Source: CALGKJ01 sp049322695 (lineage in GTDB: Bacteria > Bacillota > Clostridia > Lutisporales > Lutisporaceae). Taken from it: DNA of 64,000 nt. Location: assembly GCA_049322695.1 (NCBI GenBank), contig JBMORW010000023.1, forward strand, positions 28,488 to 92,487. The letters are read 5' to 3'. The position numbers and the translations under genes are program-made. Shown in pieces: positions 45,242 to 53,100 of the stretch; within the stretch, counting starts at the first letter, position 1; each line of letters opens with the position of its first letter. The notes under the pieces are model-generated. The model ran no database searches and had not been told where the DNA came from. It was given only the letters and a program-made list of their open reading frames with translations.

Positions 45242-45991
45242 ATGCAAAGAATAGATGGAAGAGGAAATGACCAGATCAGACCTGTCAAAATCATAAGAAA
45301 CTATCTGAAGCACGCGGAAGGTTCTGTGCTTATTGAGATGGGAGATACCAAAGTAATATGCACTGCTACAGTTGACGATAAAGTTCCTCCCTTTGTAAAA
45401 GGTACAGGAAAAGGCTGGATTACAAGTGAATATGGCATGCTGCCGCGTTCTACTGAGACAAGGAAGCCTAGAGAGTCAACCAAAGGCAAGGTTGATGGAA
45501 GAACCATGGAGATACAGCGCCTTATTGGAAGAGCACTTCGTTCAGTTGTTAAGCTGGAGGAAATGGGAGAGATGTCTATATACATTGACTGTGATGTCAT
45601 TCAGGCAGACGGTGGTACCAGAACTGCTTCTATAACAGGAGCCTTTGTAGCTATGGTAGATGCATTTAACAAGCTCATAAAGGAAGAGAAGCTGAATACA
45701 ATACCTGTACATGGATATCTTGCTGCCGTTAGTGTTGGTGTAAAGGACGGCGAAGTAATACTTGATTTGAACTATGCAGAGGATTCAACCTGTCAGGTAG
45801 ATATGAACCTCATAATGACTGACAAAGGTCATTTGGTAGAGGTGCAGGGTACCGGCGAAGAAAGTCCCTTTTCAAAGGAACAGATGCTAGAAATGCTGAG
45901 ATTGGGCGAAAAAGGAGTAATGGAGCTTATATCAGTACAAAAGTCATCACTGGGTGAACTGGCTGACAGGATTGGAGATGCAGTGAAATGA
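45242..45991 (+). CDS. rph: Ribonuclease PH
   Basis: RNase PH trims the 3' ends of tRNA precursors by phosphorolysis. The 249-residue protein starts RIDGRGNDQIRPV and has GDTKVICTATV, GKGWITSEYGMLPRST, RALRSVVKLEEMGE, DCDVIQADGGTRTASITGA and AEDSTCQVDMNLIM, all canonical. ATG 45242 lies nine bases after AAAGGG; GTG 45233 touches the ribosome binding site and is unlikely. It overlaps rdgB by four bases (ATGA), a very common pair. Confidence 0.95.
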   Translation: MQRIDGRGNDQIRPVKIIRNYLKHAEGSVLIEMGDTKVICTATVDDKVPPFVKGTGKGWITSEYGMLPRSTETRKPRESTKGKVDGRTMEIQRLIGRALRSVVKLEEMGEMSIYIDCDVIQADGGTRTASITGAFVAMVDAFNKLIKEEKLNTIPVHGYLAAVSVGVKDGEVILDLNYAEDSTCQVDMNLIMTDKGHLVEVQGTGEESPFSKEQMLEMLRLGEKGVMELISVQKSSLGELADRIGDAVK

Positions 45992-46590
45992 AAGCAATAG
46001 CAGCTACCAATAACAGGCATAAGCTGGAAGAAATATCAGCAATAATGAGTAAGCTCAACATAGAAGTATTATCTCTTAAGGATATAGATTTGGACATAGA
46101 TGTTGAAGAAACAGGAGATACCTTTGAAGAGAATGCACTGCTCAAAGCAAGAGCAGTGGCTGAAATTACCAAAGGGTTTGTCATTGCAGATGATTCGGGT
46201 CTGGAGGTGGAGGCTCTGGGAAACAGACCCGGCGTTAGCTCTGCAAGATATTCTGGCTATACAGGGGAAGTAAAGGATGCCAAAAATAGAGAGAAGCTTC
46301 TTTTTGAAATGCAGAATATTCCTTTTGATAAAAGAAACGCCAGATTCAGAACAGTGATAGCAGCTGTTCTGCCTGATGGAAGGGAGATACTGGCAGAAGG
46401 TTTTGTGTATGGCAGAATAGGCTTTGAAGAGAAGGGCACCAATGGCTTTGGGTATGATTCATTGTTTATTGTAGACAGCTATGGCAAAACAATGGCTGAG
46501 CTTCCTGCCGAAATAAAAAACTCAATAAGCCACAGAGCCAACGCATTAAAGGAATTTGTCACCAAATATAAAGAAATGATGGGAAAATAA
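45988..46590 (+). CDS. rdgB: XTP/dITP diphosphatase (non-canonical purine NTPase)
   Basis: This house-cleaning enzyme hydrolyses XTP and dITP to the monophosphates, keeping deaminated purines out of nucleic acids. The 200-residue Ham1-family protein shows ATNNRHKLEEI, DTFEENALLKARAV, VIADDSGLEVEAL, PGVSSARYSG, GTNGFGYDSLFI and SHRANALKEF. It is translationally coupled to rph. Confidence 0.95.
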   Translation: MKAIAATNNRHKLEEISAIMSKLNIEVLSLKDIDLDIDVEETGDTFEENALLKARAVAEITKGFVIADDSGLEVEALGNRPGVSSARYSGYTGEVKDAKNREKLLFEMQNIPFDKRNARFRTVIAAVLPDGREILAEGFVYGRIGFEEKGTNGFGYDSLFIVDSYGKTMAELPAEIKNSISHRANALKEFVTKYKEMMGK

Positions 46591-46887
46591 TGTATTTATT
46601 CCAGAAGCGAACTGAATAGATATTATGTAAAATGCAGAGATTAATAAAGAAATACGACTATATTTAGACATGTCCTTGAATAATGGGTAAAAACACTGTT
46701 GACTAATGGTTATTTTTTTATTATACTTTTATTTGTCGCCTAAATGAATGTAAAAATTCATCCTAGAATTGCGAAAATTTCAATAACAAATCTGGCAAGA
46801 TTTGCTGGCGAACAATATCATATTGTATATTGACACTGACTATTATATCTGATATAATCTAAAAAGTCGGTGGCAGTAAATGATAAT
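46591..46887 (+). promoter_or_regulatory. Gap with consensus promoter for the tRNA operon
   Basis: No gene is supported here. TTGACA at 46830-46835, a 17-base spacer and TATAAT at 46853-46858 make a perfect consensus housekeeping promoter 30 bases before the first tRNA, as expected for a strongly expressed stable-RNA operon. Confidence 0.9.
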
Positions 46888-46961
46888 GCGGGTGTAGTTC
46901 AATGGTAGAACTTCAGCCTTCCAAGCTGACCGCGAGGGTTCGATTCCCTTCACCCGCTCCA
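46888..46961 (+). tRNA. tRNA-Gly(TCC), copy 1
   Basis: Cloverleaf with acceptor GCGGGTG/CACCCGC, anticodon loop CTTCCAA (anticodon TCC), T loop TTCGATT and an encoded CCA. First gene of the tRNA operon. It appears identical to the copy at 47614. Confidence 0.96.
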
Positions 46962-47001
46962 AAGTCATAATGCAAAGCAGTGAAGGCTCTTCACCCGCTC
47001 C
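46961..47001 (+). repeat. 41-bp repeat carrying tRNA-Gly 3' end, copy 1
   Basis: The unit begins at the last base of the CCA of tRNA-Gly and ends in CTTCACCCGCTCC, the same T-arm/acceptor end as the tRNA. It can fold into two small hairpins (ACTGC-AAA-GCAGT type and GTGAAG-GCT-CTTCAC). This copy has two or three differences from the two at 47687. Confidence 0.9.
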
Positions 47002-47026
47002 ATAAACTACTTCGACTCTAGAGCAT

Positions 47027-47103
47027 GCGCCTGTAGCTCAGTTGGATAGAGCAACGGACTTCTAATCCGTGTGCCAGGGGTTCGACTCCCTTCAGGCGCA
47101 CCA
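47027..47103 (+). tRNA. tRNA-Arg(TCT), copy 1
   Basis: Acceptor GCGCCTG/CAGGCGC, anticodon loop CTTCTAA (TCT), encoded CCA. It appears identical to the copy at 47780. Confidence 0.96.
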
Positions 47104-47108
47104 TTTAT

Positions 47109-47186
<78 letters not shown>

Positions 47187-47211
47187 TAACAGAATAGCGA
47201 GTTATAAATAC

Positions 47212-47287
47212 AGGGGTGTCGCCAAGTGGTAAGGCACCAGACTTTGACTCTGGCATTCCGTAGGTTCGAATCCTGCCACCCCTGCCA
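47212..47287 (+). tRNA. tRNA-Gln(TTG)
   Basis: Acceptor AGGGGTG/CACCCCT, anticodon loop CTTTGAC (TTG), encoded CCA. Confidence 0.95.
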
Positions 47288-47295
47288 TTAATTAT

Positions 47296-47371
47296 GACTC
47301 ACTAGCTCAGTCGGTAGAGCACATGACTTTTAATCATGGTGTCCGGAGTTCGATTCTCCGGTGAGTCACCA
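47296..47371 (+). tRNA. tRNA-Lys(TTT)
   Basis: Acceptor GACTCAC/GTGAGTC, anticodon loop CTTTTAA (TTT), encoded CCA. Confidence 0.95.
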
Positions 47372-47378
47372 GGAATAA

Positions 47379-47462
47379 GCGGAGTTGGCGGAATTGGCAG
47401 ACGCGCTAGACTTAGGATCTAGTGTCAACGACGTGGGGGTTCAAGTCCCTTACTCCGCACCA
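47379..47462 (+). tRNA. tRNA-Leu(TAG)
   Basis: Class II tRNA with a long variable arm. Acceptor GCGGAGT/ACTCCGC, anticodon loop CTTAGGA (TAG), encoded CCA. Confidence 0.95.
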
Positions 47463-47500
47463 ATAAATCAGATAGGTATATATGAGCATTAATAAGACAT

Positions 47501-47575
47501 GCGGGTGTAACTCAGTGGTAGAGTGTCACCTTGCCAAGGTGAAAGTCGCGAGTTCGAATCTCGTCACCCGCTCCA
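47501..47575 (+). tRNA. tRNA-Gly(GCC)
   Basis: Acceptor GCGGGTG/CACCCGC, anticodon loop CTTGCCA (GCC), encoded CCA. Confidence 0.95.
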
Positions 47576-47613
47576 TTTTAGCTTGTATATACTTTTTAGT
47601 TTTTCAATAACGT

Positions 47614-47687
47614 GCGGGTGTAGTTCAATGGTAGAACTTCAGCCTTCCAAGCTGACCGCGAGGGTTCGATTCCCTTCACCCGCTCCA
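47614..47687 (+). tRNA. tRNA-Gly(TCC), copy 2
   Basis: Appears identical to the gene at 46888 (anticodon TCC). It is followed by two tandem 41-bp repeat units and a second tRNA-Arg(TCT), so the Gly-repeat-Arg block is duplicated at both ends of the operon. Confidence 0.96.
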
Positions 47688-47768
47688 AAGTCGTACTGCA
47701 AAGCAGTGAAGGCTCTTCACCCGCTCCAAAGTCGTACTGCAAAGCAGTGAAGGCTCTTCACCCGCTCC
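47687..47768 (+). repeat. 41-bp repeat carrying tRNA-Gly 3' end, two tandem copies
   Basis: Two identical 41-bp units (47687-47727 and 47728-47768) repeat the sequence after tRNA-Gly. Each ends in the tRNA-Gly 3' segment CTTCACCCGCTCC. Unit length and junction show duplication by slippage or unequal crossing-over between tRNA ends. Confidence 0.93.
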
Positions 47769-47779
47769 AAGTAACTAAT

Positions 47780-47856
47780 GCGCCTGTAGCTCAGTTGGAT
47801 AGAGCAACGGACTTCTAATCCGTGTGCCAGGGGTTCGACTCCCTTCAGGCGCACCA
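47780..47856 (+). tRNA. tRNA-Arg(TCT), copy 2
   Basis: Appears identical to the gene at 47027. Last tRNA of the operon, 20 bases before the terminator. Confidence 0.96.
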
Positions 47857-47876
47857 TTTATTTTTTGAATAATTTT

Positions 47877-47908
47877 CCCAGGGAATGATATCAATCCCTG
47901 GGTTTTTT
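47877..47908 (+). terminator. Rho-independent terminator of the tRNA operon
   Basis: CCCAGGGA (47877-47884) pairs with TCCCTGGG (47895-47902), followed by six T. Confidence 0.95.
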
Positions 47909-47959
47909 ATTATGCTGGAGCAACTATAAAAGGAAAGACGATATGTACTATGATGGGAA

Positions 47960-47976
47960 ATAGGACCTTAGACCTA
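47960..47976. promoter_or_regulatory. 17-bp motif upstream of the PLAT phospholipase gene
   Basis: ATAGGACCTTAGACCTA, an imperfect palindrome (AGGAC-N4-GACCT), lies about 280 bp before the phospholipase start. A copy differing at one base lies at 58773, about 330 bp upstream of the other phospholipase-domain gene. The rest of the 47909-48255 gap is AT-rich with no supported gene. Confidence 0.5.
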
Positions 47977-48255
47977 TTGAGAGCTAATAAAATCATTAAT
48001 ATTTGCATGAATGCTGCTTTTTTTTATGAATTCCAGCCTTCATGTTTTTTTCTGCACTTTATAAAGCAAATAGAAAAAATATAGAAAAAATAAACAGTAT
48101 CAATAGTCTATATTCATTTTAAATCAGAAATTTTAGAATATTAACAAATCAATAATCTCATCTGCTTATGAACAATAGTATAATAAAGCAACTAATGGTT
48201 GCGGAAAGGAGGTTATTTGGCAGTAAATAATTCTTATTAGGTAAGGAGAGTGCTC

Positions 48256-49890
48256 ATGAAAAAAACAACATTTAAAAAACTAACCGGCCTGCTAGTGATT
48301 TCATTCATACTTACAGCTTTTTACTTTGGTGGAGTTTTTAGCGCTTGGAGCAGCAGCGGAGGGACACATACTTATATAGTCGATACAGCGCTAAACATTC
48401 TACAGAATGATAAGCCTGATATTATTTATGATTATGACTTCCAGATGCTGCTAACCTATATAGAGGAGCTAAGGGAAGGCTCAATAGCACCTGATGATCT
48501 GAGCAAGGTGCTGTTAGGCGGATTACTTGAAAATGACTGGTGGGCAAGCCATTTCTATGATCCTGATCTCAATCAGACTTATGGGACAGCAAAAACAATT
48601 CATGCAGAATTTCAGACAAGAAGATTTCTTAATATGGCAGTCGTGGCGTGGAAGCAGGCAGATTACTCAAAGGCTGCTTATCTTCTGGGTTATGCTATGC
48701 ATTTTTATGGAGATCTGAATAATCCAAATCACGCAGCTAACAATACATTGCTTGATAGTCCATATAATCATGAGGATTTTGAAGCATATATAGCAGAAAG
48801 AAACAGTTCATACTTAGCAATATCGGCAGCAACGGCTGCTGATAGTGCATCTGAGGTTTATGCTGCATCTGTTAATAATAATAATAATTTTCCTGAGTTT
48901 ATAACTGCAAAATGTAAAGCAGATGCAAAGCATGCAAAAGGTTATTTTAATACATACATAAAATATTACACCGAAGACGTACCCGGTTATCAAACGTACT
49001 GGGACAAAACAGCCAAAGCAACTGTTGAAAATGCTCAAAAAGGAACGGCTGTAATGATATATAGGTTTTTACAGGAGGTCAAAACAGTAGATGAAATAAG
49101 GGTAACTATCCATACCGGAGATGAGCTTTGGGCTGGAACAGATGATGATATATTTTTCGGTTTTGAAACTATGGATGGGACCAAAAGAGAATTTCTCCTT
49201 GATGATATGGGCGATATAGCATCAGGCGTTTATTCTATAAACACAGTAAATGACTTTGAAAGAAATGATTATAATGCATACAGGATATATTTCAAGGACA
49301 AGCGTGTGGATTATTCCAAAGTAAAAAGGATATGGATAAGGAAATATTCACCAACAAGCTCTTCAGGCGATAATTGGCTGCTTGGAGCTCTTAATGTTCA
49401 TGTAAATGGTAGTGAAGTATTCAGCAGCTCCCCTAACAGATGGTTTAAGAACATGAAGGATAACAGCTATAGCATGTACGTGGATGGACTAGTTCCGCCG
49501 CAGCAGCCTGTAGGCTGGTGCAGTGTGACTATAGATACTGCAGATATTGATTATTCTGGCACAGACGACTATGTTTACTTTGGTATAAAGATGGCAAATG
49601 GTGAGTATTATGAACATTATTGTGATACCGCAGACTATAATGATTTTGAAAGGAATACAAGCAATACATACTGGTTTTATATCGACGATCCTTCATTCCA
49701 GCCGGAGAGGGTAGCAAGAATATGGCTGCACAAATACAGTGAAGTTTATGATGATGATGCATGGTATCCTGCAAGGGTAGAGCTTAATATGGGGGGTAAG
49801 AAGTTTAGCAGAAGCGTCAACAAGTGGCTTGAAAGCTATAATACCGGAAGCTATGATGTTTATCACAATATATATCTTAATGGATTATAG
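48256..49890 (+). CDS. Secreted zinc phospholipase C, alpha-toxin type, two PLAT domains
   Basis: This resembles the clostridial alpha-toxin/Bacillus cereus PLC family, which hydrolyses phospholipid head groups at membranes. A signal peptide ends SA|W, so Trp31 would be the mature N-terminal residue that binds zinc. The other expected ligands are all present: His38, Asp80, His99, His149, Asp153, His159, His172, Glu176. The 544-residue protein is longer than alpha-toxin because it has two PLAT/C2-like calcium-dependent lipid-binding domains (about 278-400 and 418-544), each with a GTDD(D/Y) motif, where alpha-toxin has one. ATG 48256 lies seven bases after AAGGAG. Activity and targets are inferred from the family. 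Confidence 0.88.
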   Translation: MKKTTFKKLTGLLVISFILTAFYFGGVFSAWSSSGGTHTYIVDTALNILQNDKPDIIYDYDFQMLLTYIEELREGSIAPDDLSKVLLGGLLENDWWASHFYDPDLNQTYGTAKTIHAEFQTRRFLNMAVVAWKQADYSKAAYLLGYAMHFYGDLNNPNHAANNTLLDSPYNHEDFEAYIAERNSSYLAISAATAADSASEVYAASVNNNNNFPEFITAKCKADAKHAKGYFNTYIKYYTEDVPGYQTYWDKTAKATVENAQKGTAVMIYRFLQEVKTVDEIRVTIHTGDELWAGTDDDIFFGFETMDGTKREFLLDDMGDIASGVYSINTVNDFERNDYNAYRIYFKDKRVDYSKVKRIWIRKYSPTSSSGDNWLLGALNVHVNGSEVFSSSPNRWFKNMKDNSYSMYVDGLVPPQQPVGWCSVTIDTADIDYSGTDDYVYFGIKMANGEYYEHYCDTADYNDFERNTSNTYWFYIDDPSFQPERVARIWLHKYSEVYDDDAWYPARVELNMGGKKFSRSVNKWLESYNTGSYDVYHNIYLNGL

Positions 49891-49956
49891 TATATAAGCT
49901 GTACTGTTAGAACGATATAAAGGTTTAACCTCAATAACCAGTCCATAGAAACCAGT

Positions 49957-50008
49957 TAAGAACGCATTTGGCATTAAGCGTTAGTTCGAAATGCCAGATG
50001 CGTTCTTA
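49957..50008. other. Long stem-loop after the phospholipase gene
   Basis: A 19-bp stem with one wobble pair (49957-49975 with 49990-50008) closes a 14-base loop. It has no U tract. It may be a terminator variant. The AACGCATTTGGCAT core resembles the stem-loop at 45111. Confidence 0.6.
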
Positions 50009-50134
50009 CTATTAGAGGATATAATGGAAAAAGCTGAGGAATAAGGGTAATAGCAGGACTAGTATATATAAATTCTATTAGTTGAAAATAATGCTATAAT
50101 ATAATTAAACAACTGAAGGATTGAGGTGGAGACC

Positions 50135-53100
50135 ATGAAGTTGATAAATAGAAAGTATAAGATTGTTAAATCTCTGGAATTGAGTAATAATTTTACATCC
50201 TATTTGGTTTATGACATCTCACATCAGGATAGTTTGTTGGAGCTGACTATTATTGAAGCCAATGAGAAAATTGAAAAGCAGCTTATAAATTTTGCAAGAA
50301 AGTACCAAAAGCTTAAAAGCTTGAATGTCGCCGGAATTCTTAAGGACGTGGAATGGGATATTGTTACCAGCATAGATGGCAAGAAAGCAGAAAGAAAGCT
50401 TTTCTATATAGTTTGCGAGTATATTGAAAACAACATCAATCTGAAGCAATTAAGCGCAGTTCTGAATAGAACAGAAAAGGTCAGATTGTTTATAGACTTA
50501 TGTAATTCGCTTCATTTATTGCATTTATCAGACTATACATACAAGCACATCAATCCAAGTACAATAGCTTTAAATAGCATTGATTCCGGATATACGGCGA
50601 GACTAAGAAGTTTAGGCTTTAAAGAATTATTATGCATAGCAATTTCAGGTCATTGTGAGGATGATGCTGTTGAGAATTTTGAAGATAATAAAAAGAAGGA
50701 TATGTATTCACTGGGGATATTTCTTTTGAACATTTTTGGAATGGATATATCCGAATTTGATAATTTTGGTGGACAAGCACAGAATAATGCAGATGAGGAA
50801 ATTTCTTTTGAGCAGAAAATAGCTCTGATTGCGGCAAAAATGTGCTGTTATGTTGAAGATGAGTACGATAGTTTAGATGAAGTAGTTAAAGCAATCAGCA
50901 GAAGTATTCTAGCACGACCGGAAATCCAATGCCGGAGCAAATACATGCAAAGCATGAAACAAACAGCTGCTCTTATAGGCAGAGAACAGGAAATGAGAGT
51001 TTTTGAGGGATTGTTTGAAAAAGACTCGAATGTTTTTAAGGGCAGGAAAATCTTTTTTGTGCATGGAGAAAAGGGGATAGGAAAAACACTGCTACTGAAA
51101 AACATAATAGATTTTATGAAGATTAAAGGAATAAATGTATTCTACAGTATGGACCTAGAAAACGAGATAGATACCGGAGACAAAAAAGCATTTATAAAAA
51201 TGCTTAAAAGCATTATTTCTGTCAGCGATAAGCACATTGTTGAAGAATACATGAAAGATATAGTAAAATTTTTACCTGAGCTTGGAATAAACAGACCCGA
51301 TTTTGTCAGTAGAGTATCTGATGAATATGTAAGTAACGAAGATTTACTGAAGAGAATTATTGAGTTTGCTGTTAAAACAGTTAAAAATGCACCGGCAGTG
51401 TATGTTTTTGATAACATCGATTATGCTGATGACCTTTCAATAGGGGTTCTTGAAATACTGTTACGTAATGAAGTATTAGGTGAAAGCAAGGCTTGTATAA
51501 TATCCTATACAGATGATGCTGTGTATAGGAGCAGTAAGCTGTACAGCTTATTGGAAAGTGAAAGGCAAAACCCTCTGGTTTATGAAATTGAGCTTAGGGG
51601 CTTAAGCGGTGAAGACACGAAAAAGCTTGTGAGAGAGCTGGTATCAAAGGAGATAGATGCAAATAGGATAAGTAATAGGCTATATGAAAAATCCAAGGGT
51701 AATCCTCTATATATACAAGAAGTAATAAGGAGTCTTTACTTAAATAGTGTTATACATATTGACAGCAAAAACGGCAAATGGGTATTAGAGGAAGAGTGGG
51801 AATCTAGTAACATACCTGTAAATATAGAACAAGTCATGCAAAGTATTATTAATGGGTTGGATGATGAAGAGAAGGATTTACTCGGTATTATTTCGGTATT
51901 TAATATACCTGTGCCAATAAGCTTATTAAAAACACTTTTTGATATAAATGAGTTAGAGAGTGTACTGAGTATGCTTGTGAAAAAAGGGATTATATATGAA
52001 ATAAGTTATGAAGGCACAATATCATACAAGCATGCAAATTCATTATTAAAAAAATTAATCTATGAAAGAATAGAAGATACAAGTAAAAGGCTGATTCATA
52101 ATATAGCATCTCAGGTGCTGGAGAAACTGGCAAATGATAACAGATCCCTGTACATACATGAGCTGCACTACCATCTTGAAAAAGCAGATGCAAAACAGAG
52201 AGGAATACATCATTACCTGCAAAATGCTGAACTGATGGACAAGTATAACAACCATAGAGAAGTAATATACTGTTTGGAGAAGGCATTGGAATTATACGAG
52301 CATGGGCCTAAGGAAAAAGCAAATGAAGAGTTAATTTTCAAGCTTGGCAAAAAATATAGGATAACAGGGGAATATATTAAAGCTTTAGATTGTTTTGAAA
52401 AAATATATCATGGTGTAAGGAAGCTTGGAAAAAAAGAGTTCTATATTGATCTGATTGAAGAGATTGTCAAAGTACTGATTATTTTAGCTGATTTTAAGAG
52501 AGCCAAATCATATATCAGAATAGCTAAAAAGTACCTTGAAAAATTTGATTATCTGACAGGGCTTCTGAAAATATTATGGGCTGAAGCCAGTATATATAGA
52601 AATGAAGGCGAGTATGATAAAGCTTTGGAAGTGGCCACAAAGATTTTACCTATGTGTACAGATGAGCATTTATGTATAAAGGGAATGACATACAATATTA
52701 TGGGAATTGCATATCGCCGTACAGGCAGGTACAAAGAATCACTGGACAGCTATGCAGCAGCTGTGAAATGTCTTGAATCAATCGATACGGTAGATATCAA
52801 CCTGATGGGATCTATATTAATGAATACCAGTCTTGCATATGGAAATTATGGTGATCTTGAAAAGAAGAACGAGTACATGTTAAAAGCAAAAACTGTAATA
52901 GAAAAGTGTGGAGAGTACAAAGGTAAGTTTATATCATATCTGAACATAGGCGCATGGTATTGTGAATCTGGTATGTATGAGCTTGGAATTGATTCATTTA
53001 ACAAAGTATTCAAAAAGGCTAAACAGCTAGGCATGAACAATGAATATTTCATATCAGTGGTCAACACTATGATAGTTAATATCAGATTATTTAACTATGC

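Noticed and set aside
47523..47750. 75-codon plus-strand frame
   Set aside because: It runs through tRNA-Gly(GCC), tRNA-Gly(TCC) and the 41-bp repeats; it is an artefact of structural RNA genes.
48217..48240. Possible seven-codon leader peptide (TTG start after AAAGGAGG) before the phospholipase gene
   Set aside because: The ribosome binding site is strong but the spacing is short, and a frame this small is within chance.
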